DNA of 64,000 bases from Gammaproteobacteria bacterium (GTDB lineage: Bacteria > Pseudomonadota > Gammaproteobacteria > Burkholderiales > Burkholderiaceae_C): contig JAHJWB010000009.1 in assembly GCA_018828125.1 (NCBI GenBank), forward strand, positions 62,001-126,000, given 5' to 3'. The stretch's first letter is position 1. Every line of letters starts with the position of its first letter. The notes beneath the pieces were generated by a model. It searched no databases, was not told the origin of the DNA, and saw only the letters and a program-made list of their open reading frames with translations. Positions 60,543 to 64,000 of this stretch are shown here, in pieces. A program made the position numbers and the translations under genes.

Positions 60543-61496
60543 TCATGCGGCTGCATCTGCGGCCTCAGGCGTTTGCATCAGATACTGCCGCGCCTCGGCC
60601 AAGTCGTCGCCAAAGCGCTCTTCAAACGCATGCTGAGCCGCGCCCACCAGCTCAGCCAGGCGGTTGATGGAGCCTTGCAGATGCAGGGCCACCAGGGCCA
60701 CACTGCGAGGCAGCGGCGCGGGCGCCTCGGGGTCATATCCCTCGGCCTGGGTCACCTCGTCCGTCCACCACTGTTCCAGGGCAATGGTGGCCTCATGGTG
60801 AGCGGCAATGCCGTTCTCAAGCAAGGCCTGCCGGTCGGCGATTTCTCCCTTGAACGGCAGAATGCGCTCATCCAGGGGCACTACCACCGGGCGCTTGCCC
60901 TGCAGCTTCTTTTCTGCCTTGTCGGCCCGCTCTTCCGCCTTGGCGCGCTTCTCGGCTGCAAACTTCACATCCTGCTCAGACTGGCGCAGCCGCTCGCGCA
61001 GTTGGCTGGCGCTCAGACGGTCGATGTCGTCCATCTCCGAGAGGTTTTCGAGAACATCGTCGTCGTGGGTGACCAGTTCCAGGAAGGCCGAAGAACTCTT
61101 CACTTGCGAAGCCAAAACGGCCAAATTGGCCGATTTGGCCGTCTTGGCCGCAGCTTGCATGAAGCGCCGCGCCGTGCGATCCGAAAAACCCAGTAGCTCT
61201 ACGCGCTGTGTGAACTCACCGTGCGGCGTGATCTCCTTCAGAAGCAAAAGCCGTTTGCCAGTTTCGAGAATCGCTTCCACGGTGCGGCGTTGATAAAACC
61301 TGATCTCGTCCTCAAGCGTGCCCACCGTCAGGGCGCCCTGGTAGCCAAGTTCTTCGGCCATCGCGGCGGCCTTCACCTCCACGACAGCGAGCGCACTCCG
61401 GGCGCTGGCCTCTTGCGCCGCCATATCGGGCGGCGTCGCACCTACAAAATCAGGCCCATGCTGCTCTGCGGGGGCCATTGGTTTGCGTCCTGCCAT
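60543..61496 (-). CDS. DUF3102-like phage protein with coiled coil
   Basis: 317 residues. AAGGAGG lies 6 bases before ATG. Residues 50-120 match DUF3102 (VEAILETGKRLLLLKEITPH followed by GFSDRTARRFMQAA). A Lys/Glu-rich coiled coil covers about 165-215 (RAKAEERADKAEKKLQGK), and a helical domain ends the protein. DUF3102 proteins resemble ParB-related regulators in mobile elements. The role in the phage is unknown. Confidence 0.75.
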   Translation of the reverse strand: MAGRKPMAPAEQHGPDFVGATPPDMAAQEASARSALAVVEVKAAAMAEELGYQGALTVGTLEDEIRFYQRRTVEAILETGKRLLLLKEITPHGEFTQRVELLGFSDRTARRFMQAAAKTAKSANLAVLASQVKSSSAFLELVTHDDDVLENLSEMDDIDRLSASQLRERLRQSEQDVKFAAEKRAKAEERADKAEKKLQGKRPVVVPLDERILPFKGEIADRQALLENGIAAHHEATIALEQWWTDEVTQAEGYDPEAPAPLPRSVALVALHLQGSINRLAELVGAAQHAFEERFGDDLAEARQYLMQTPEAADAAA

Positions 61497-61521
61497 GTTG
61501 TATTCCTCCTTGTGGTTGTGA

Positions 61522-61830
61522 TCAGATGGCGCGCGTGTAGCGCTGGTCGATGTCGTCAACACGCTGGCGCACCCGGCGCAGCTCGTCGTCATGTGCGCGC
61601 GCAAGCTGAATCAGCTTCGGCGTCAGGCGCCAGCACTCTTCGTTGCCGGGGATGCGCTCGGCTACGCCCTCATCGGCCAACAGCTCCAGGTCTCGAAAGG
61701 CCATGGGCGGCGCCACTTGGAGGGCCTCAGCCACCTGTTTCAGACGCAATCCGTCAAAGGCATGGCCCTGCAAAATCCAAAGCAGGCGTAGCGTGCGTCG
61801 GGCGGGCTGGTGGTGATTGGGGTTGCTCAT
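61522..61830 (-). CDS. Winged-helix phage regulator (102 aa)
   Basis: 102 residues. A winged helix covers about 12-70 (LRLLWILQGHAFDGLRLKQV then DLELLADEGVAERI), similar in pattern to the IclR-type N-terminal domain but without an effector domain. A charged C-terminal helix follows. ATG overlaps the start region of the coupled upstream/downstream pair (ATGA with the gene ending at 61827). Probable early regulator. Confidence 0.75.
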   Translation of the reverse strand: MSNPNHHQPARRTLRLLWILQGHAFDGLRLKQVAEALQVAPPMAFRDLELLADEGVAERIPGNEECWRLTPKLIQLARAHDDELRRVRQRVDDIDQRYTRAI

Positions 61831-62123
61831 GCCAGCGCCCCATCCAGGTTTGCATCACGGCGGGCCAACTCGGCTGCCTTGAGCTGGATTTCCAACGAAC
61901 GACGCACGGTGGCGGCAATAGCGTCGGCGTGGCGGCCGGGTTCAATCACCAGCTCGCCATAGCTGGTCTCGATGGTGAAACCGCGTTGCACCATGTCGGG
62001 CAACTTCTTAGCGATGGCATAGCTCAGCTCCAGCTCTTCAGAGCTAAGGCGATCAGGTTCTGTCCGCATTGCAAGTGGCGGCGGCGGGCGCACGCCAGCG
62101 GCGATCTGGTCAAAGTAGTCCAT
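61827..62123 (-). CDS. Phage early protein (98 aa)
   Basis: 98 residues beginning MDYFDQIAAGVRPPPPLAMR. Its stop overlaps the ATG of the winged-helix gene (ATGA), which supports the short start rather than the much longer upstream-extended frame. Helical, with two charged stretches; no recognised domain. Confidence 0.65.
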   Translation of the reverse strand: MDYFDQIAAGVRPPPPLAMRTEPDRLSSEELELSYAIAKKLPDMVQRGFTIETSYGELVIEPGRHADAIAATVRRSLEIQLKAAELARRDANLDGALA

Positions 62124-62125
62124 GG

Positions 62126-62593
62126 TCAGAGATCCAATTCCGGGTTGATGTGCTGGGCCACGTTCTGGCGGTGCCATGCCACGTGTTCCATGTGTGTGGT
62201 CAGGGCGGCTAGAACAGTCGCGGGGTCTCCCGGCTTGGCGTAGTAGCCCGTGAGCAGCTGAATCGCTCTGGCAAAGTGCTCGTGCAACTCCACGATGTCG
62301 GCATGCGCCAACTTGCGGCCTGTAGCGATCTGCACCAACATCCGACCATTGCTTGCCGCCATCCAGCGAGTCACGTAGTCCACGCCGCACGCCAACTCGT
62401 AGGGGCGCAAAAGCACGAGCGGCATGCGCCCGTTCTGCAGCCACTTGTAAAGCGACCAGTGGTCCGCAAGGCCCATGTCCTCGGCAATGCGCTCCACGCT
62501 CTTGTTCAGCCGTTCTCGGGCGTGCTCCTTGCACAGCTCCATCGCATTGCGCAGGCTGGTGGGCTGCAGGCTCTTCCAATTGCGGCGCGTCAT
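62126..62593 (-). CDS. Phage early protein (155 aa)
   Basis: 155 residues beginning MTRRNWKSLQPTSLRNAMEL. The middle (SVERIAEDMGLADHWSLYKW then LQNGRMPLVLLRPYELACGV) looks like a helix-turn-helix followed by a helical bundle. It is near the start of the leftward early operon, and the stop is 2 bases from the next start. A DNA-binding role is inferred only from the shape of the sequence. Confidence 0.68.
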   Translation of the reverse strand: MTRRNWKSLQPTSLRNAMELCKEHARERLNKSVERIAEDMGLADHWSLYKWLQNGRMPLVLLRPYELACGVDYVTRWMAASNGRMLVQIATGRKLAHADIVELHEHFARAIQLLTGYYAKPGDPATVLAALTTHMEHVAWHRQNVAQHINPELDL

Positions 62594-62659
62594 TGGATGA
62601 ACCCCGCTGAGACACTCTCCAAACAAAACGCCGGATTGCTATGCCCTGTAAGGGTTTTC

Positions 62660-62678
62660 GGGCCGTACAGTGCGGCCC
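62660..62678. promoter_or_regulatory. Inverted repeat in a divergent gap
   Basis: GGGCCG-TACAGTG-CGGCCC lies between the leftward gene starting at 62593 and the rightward gene starting at 62705. It is placed to act on both promoters. Confidence 0.45.
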
Positions 62679-62704
62679 ATACACAAACACCCGGGAGGCC
62701 ATTG

Positions 62705-63043
62705 ATGGACAACAAAGACTTCATCCAACTCAGCGACAGCGACGACGCGCTATACAGGGCCTTCGGCGTTCTGGTAGCGCAATTGCACCGTGGGCGGATC
62801 ATTGAGGCCTCCGCACTGACTTCTGATATGCGGCTGCTGGCGAGCAAGATGGCGCAGGAGGAACCTGAGCGTCCGTTGAGTGCGCAGGGCTTGCGCCAGA
62901 TCGCGGGGTCGATTGACGCTGCGACGCCGGGCTGGAGTGAGCTGCGTGCTGTGCAGGAGCTGTATCGCCCAGGTGTGCCAGGTTCAGAAAGCCTGAGAAC
63001 GGGAGGCTGCGCAGGGCACGTTCGCCCAGGCAGGGGCCAGTAA
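62705..63043 (+). CDS. Rightward phage protein (112 aa)
   Basis: 112 residues with GGGAGG 6 bases before ATG, starting MDNKDFIQLSDSDDALYRAF. A helical domain (about 1-90, FGVLVAQLHRGRIIEASALT) is followed by a Gly/Arg-rich tail that may result from a late frameshift. It is surrounded by leftward genes and faces the gp16-family gene convergently. Function unknown; a second moron candidate. Confidence 0.6.
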   Translation: MDNKDFIQLSDSDDALYRAFGVLVAQLHRGRIIEASALTSDMRLLASKMAQEEPERPLSAQGLRQIAGSIDAATPGWSELRAVQELYRPGVPGSESLRTGGCAGHVRPGRGQ

Positions 63044-63064
63044 GATGCACGCTGGACATACCGC

Positions 63065-63313
63065 TCATGCCGCCGCCAGTTGAATGCGGGGCCGCACGAT
63101 CTGCTGCGAAACCGTGCCTTGCTTCAGGCCCAGTTCCACGGCGATGTTGTGGCTCTCGCCGCGCAGACATTTGCGCTGAGGGGCGCCTTCGTTGTCATTG
63201 ACGATCATGCAGACCAAGGTAGGCGAATAGCCGCGCTGCTTGGCCCAGTCTGAGTAAGCCAGCCCACGGCTGGCGAACTCTTCGCGGACCTGTTGGCGAG
63301 TTTTTAGGGGCAT
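63065..63313 (-). CDS. BcepMu gp16-family DNA-binding protein
   Basis: 82 residues beginning MPLKTRQQVREEFASRGLAY. The helix-turn-helix DWAKQRGYSPTLVCMIVND and CLRGESHNIAVELGLK match the small DNA-binding proteins of the BcepMu gp16 family. It diverges from the CI-like repressor across 102 bases, the place of Ner in Mu. It probably limits repressor transcription and shapes the lysis-lysogeny switch. Confidence 0.85.
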   Translation of the reverse strand: MPLKTRQQVREEFASRGLAYSDWAKQRGYSPTLVCMIVNDNEGAPQRKCLRGESHNIAVELGLKQGTVSQQIVRPRIQLAAA

Positions 63314-63334
63314 GGTGGTGCGTCCTGTTTTGTG

Positions 63335-63401
63335 ATCACTTGTTGGCGCAAGTGATGAGGGTTTAAAACTTGTTGAAGCGGATTATGGTACAGAAAACTG
63401 T
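63335..63401. promoter_or_regulatory. Repressor/gp16 operator region
   Basis: Two perfect palindromes lie between the divergent regulators: ATCACTTG-TTGGCG-CAAGTGAT (63335-63356) and ACAG-AAAA-CTGT (63390-63401). The region is A/T-rich, and the repressor start is 15 bases after the second. They are likely operators of the switch. Confidence 0.6.
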
Positions 63402-63415
63402 GCCTTTCAATACAA

Positions 63416-63829
63416 ATGAATCAGAAAATTGGTATTGGGGAGCGCATCCGAACCGAGCGAGAGCGGCTGGGGCTCTCGCAGCCAGCATTCGCTGCGCTGG
63501 GTGACGCATCAAAGAATTCGCAGCTGAGCTGGGAAAAAGAGGTGGCCTACCCGAACGCCAGGGTGCTTGCCGCATGGGCAGCAGTTGGCGCAGATGTCGC
63601 CTTCATCCTCACTGGGAGAACTGCTTCCAACTCACTCTCGTCGGAAGAGGAAACGCTGGTCGGCTACTTTCGAGCAGCCGAAGTGCCTGTGCGCCGTGCC
63701 GCCCTGGGTGCGCTACTTGGTGCGGCACAGACAACCGCGCCGCCGGGCGATGTGCATATGGTCAGTAGTCGCAACAAAGGCGGCATCCAGATCGGCTACA
63801 TGGCGGGCACTGTCAACAAGACGAAATAG
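63416..63829 (+). CDS. CI-like phage repressor (XRE family)
   Basis: 137 residues. The XRE helix-turn-helix is ERIRTERERLGLSQPAFAAL, continuing KNSQLSWEKEVAYP. A short C-terminal half (about 75-137) carries no peptidase motif, so it is unlikely to be cleaved by RecA in the LexA manner. It is the rightward gene opposing the early operon and so is the probable lysogeny repressor. Confidence 0.83.
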   Translation: MNQKIGIGERIRTERERLGLSQPAFAALGDASKNSQLSWEKEVAYPNARVLAAWAAVGADVAFILTGRTASNSLSSEEETLVGYFRAAEVPVRRAALGALLGAAQTTAPPGDVHMVSSRNKGGIQIGYMAGTVNKTK

Positions 63830-63906
63830 CAGACGCTGGCGCAATAGATCGACAATTCAATTTGGTTACAAATCGCCACAATGCATCCAACACAAAAGGA
63901 GGATGG

Positions 63907-64000
63907 ATGTCGAACTTGGCGCGTCTGGATCAAGCGGAGAGAAGAAACATAACGATGCGCAACGCGGTGCTGCAGATCGGCGAGATGAACGGGTGCCTGC
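63907..64000 (+). CDS. Start of a rightward phage gene, 3' partial
   Basis: AAAGGAGG stands 3 bases before ATG at 63907, opening MSNLARLDQAERRNITMRNA to the window end. An ATG 4 bases earlier in another frame is too close to the ribosome site. It should be the first gene of the rightward set. Too short to identify. Confidence 0.5.
   Translation, partial: MSNLARLDQAERRNITMRNAVLQIGEMNGCL

Larger units (their letters stand above)
53487..64000 (-). mobile_element. BcepMu-like transposable prophage, left part (continues past window)
   Basis: The block from about 53.49 kb has Mu-type transposase A and B, HU, GemA, Mor and a BcepMu gp16-family regulator. All are leftward, with a rightward repressor at 63.4 kb. 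In phage Mu the early genes run toward the late genes. Here the early genes run to the outer edge, as in BcepMu, so the late genes should lie right of 64 kb. The left end is probably the TGTAATTGCG at 53487, since Mu-type termini begin with TG; this exact base is an inference. Confidence 0.75.

Noticed and set aside
1-64000. CRISPR arrays, tRNA and rRNA genes
   Set aside because: No regularly spaced direct repeats of CRISPR type and no tRNA arm patterns or rRNA stretches were seen by eye. A dedicated tRNA scan was not possible.

Overview
The window is GC-rich, densely coded DNA of a betaproteobacterium, most likely Comamonadaceae (Acidovorax or a close relative). The reasons are the protein types (Bug-family binding protein, TrhO, YbbA/TesA, two-gene ChrA, many GGDEF proteins), a dispersed palindromic repeat whose core reads TAGCTACCAGCGCTTAT, and a BcepMu-type transposable prophage at the right edge. 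No rRNA, tRNA or CRISPR array was seen.

Layout. 1-3.7 kb: the end of a MarR-GNAT fusion, a small unknown gene, YigZ, a dihydrolipoamide-dehydrogenase-like flavoenzyme and a YjfB-like protein. 3.7-10 kb: a four-gene leftward operon (D-serine ammonia-lyase, Bug binding protein, amidase, FAD oxidase) with a divergent LysR gene, probably for amide or D-amino-acid catabolism. 10.2-14.7 kb: an RsbQ-type hydrolase directly upstream of a 1210-residue protein with an RsbP-like PAS, five more PAS, GGDEF and EAL domains. 14.9-17.1 kb: an etfA remnant and a hipBA pair. 17.2-21.5 kb: a GAF-GGDEF protein, a DUF6150-like repeat protein, an FAH-family enzyme, a 155-bp palindromic element and a chromate transporter pair. 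21.5-28.1 kb: seven leftward genes for secreted, lipoprotein and membrane proteins, mostly of unknown function, with a divergent two-component system at 28.4-30.8 kb. 31-43.9 kb: a pseudogene, housekeeping genes (rlmB, ybbA-like, tesA, metC, trhO), SulP, GGDEF and an FlhG/MinD-like ATPase. 43.9-47.9 kb: two pirins, a flavodoxin-fold protein, DoxX and a LysR regulator. 48-53.4 kb: a renalase-like flavoprotein, gluQ, trmB, a GGDEF gene and an HD-GYP gene that looks truncated at its 5' end.

From about 53.49 kb to beyond the window lies a BcepMu-like Mu-type prophage. Its early genes run leftward: a BcepMu gp16-family protein, small regulators, a DUF3102-like protein, transposase A, the B ATPase, small coupled genes, DUF3164, HU, GemA and Mor. 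The repressor runs rightward, so the late genes should lie past 64 kb. One rightward gene (55074-55643) sits among the leftward early genes and is a moron candidate.

The most unusual observations are: the RsbQ/PAS sensing pair joined to cyclic-di-GMP output; a diverged copy of the dispersed repeat that appears to be translated in frame inside gluQ; the seven-gene envelope cluster with a vWA/beta-gamma-crystallin protein; the 155-bp palindrome before chrA; and a 19-codon leader ORF coupled to a pirin gene.
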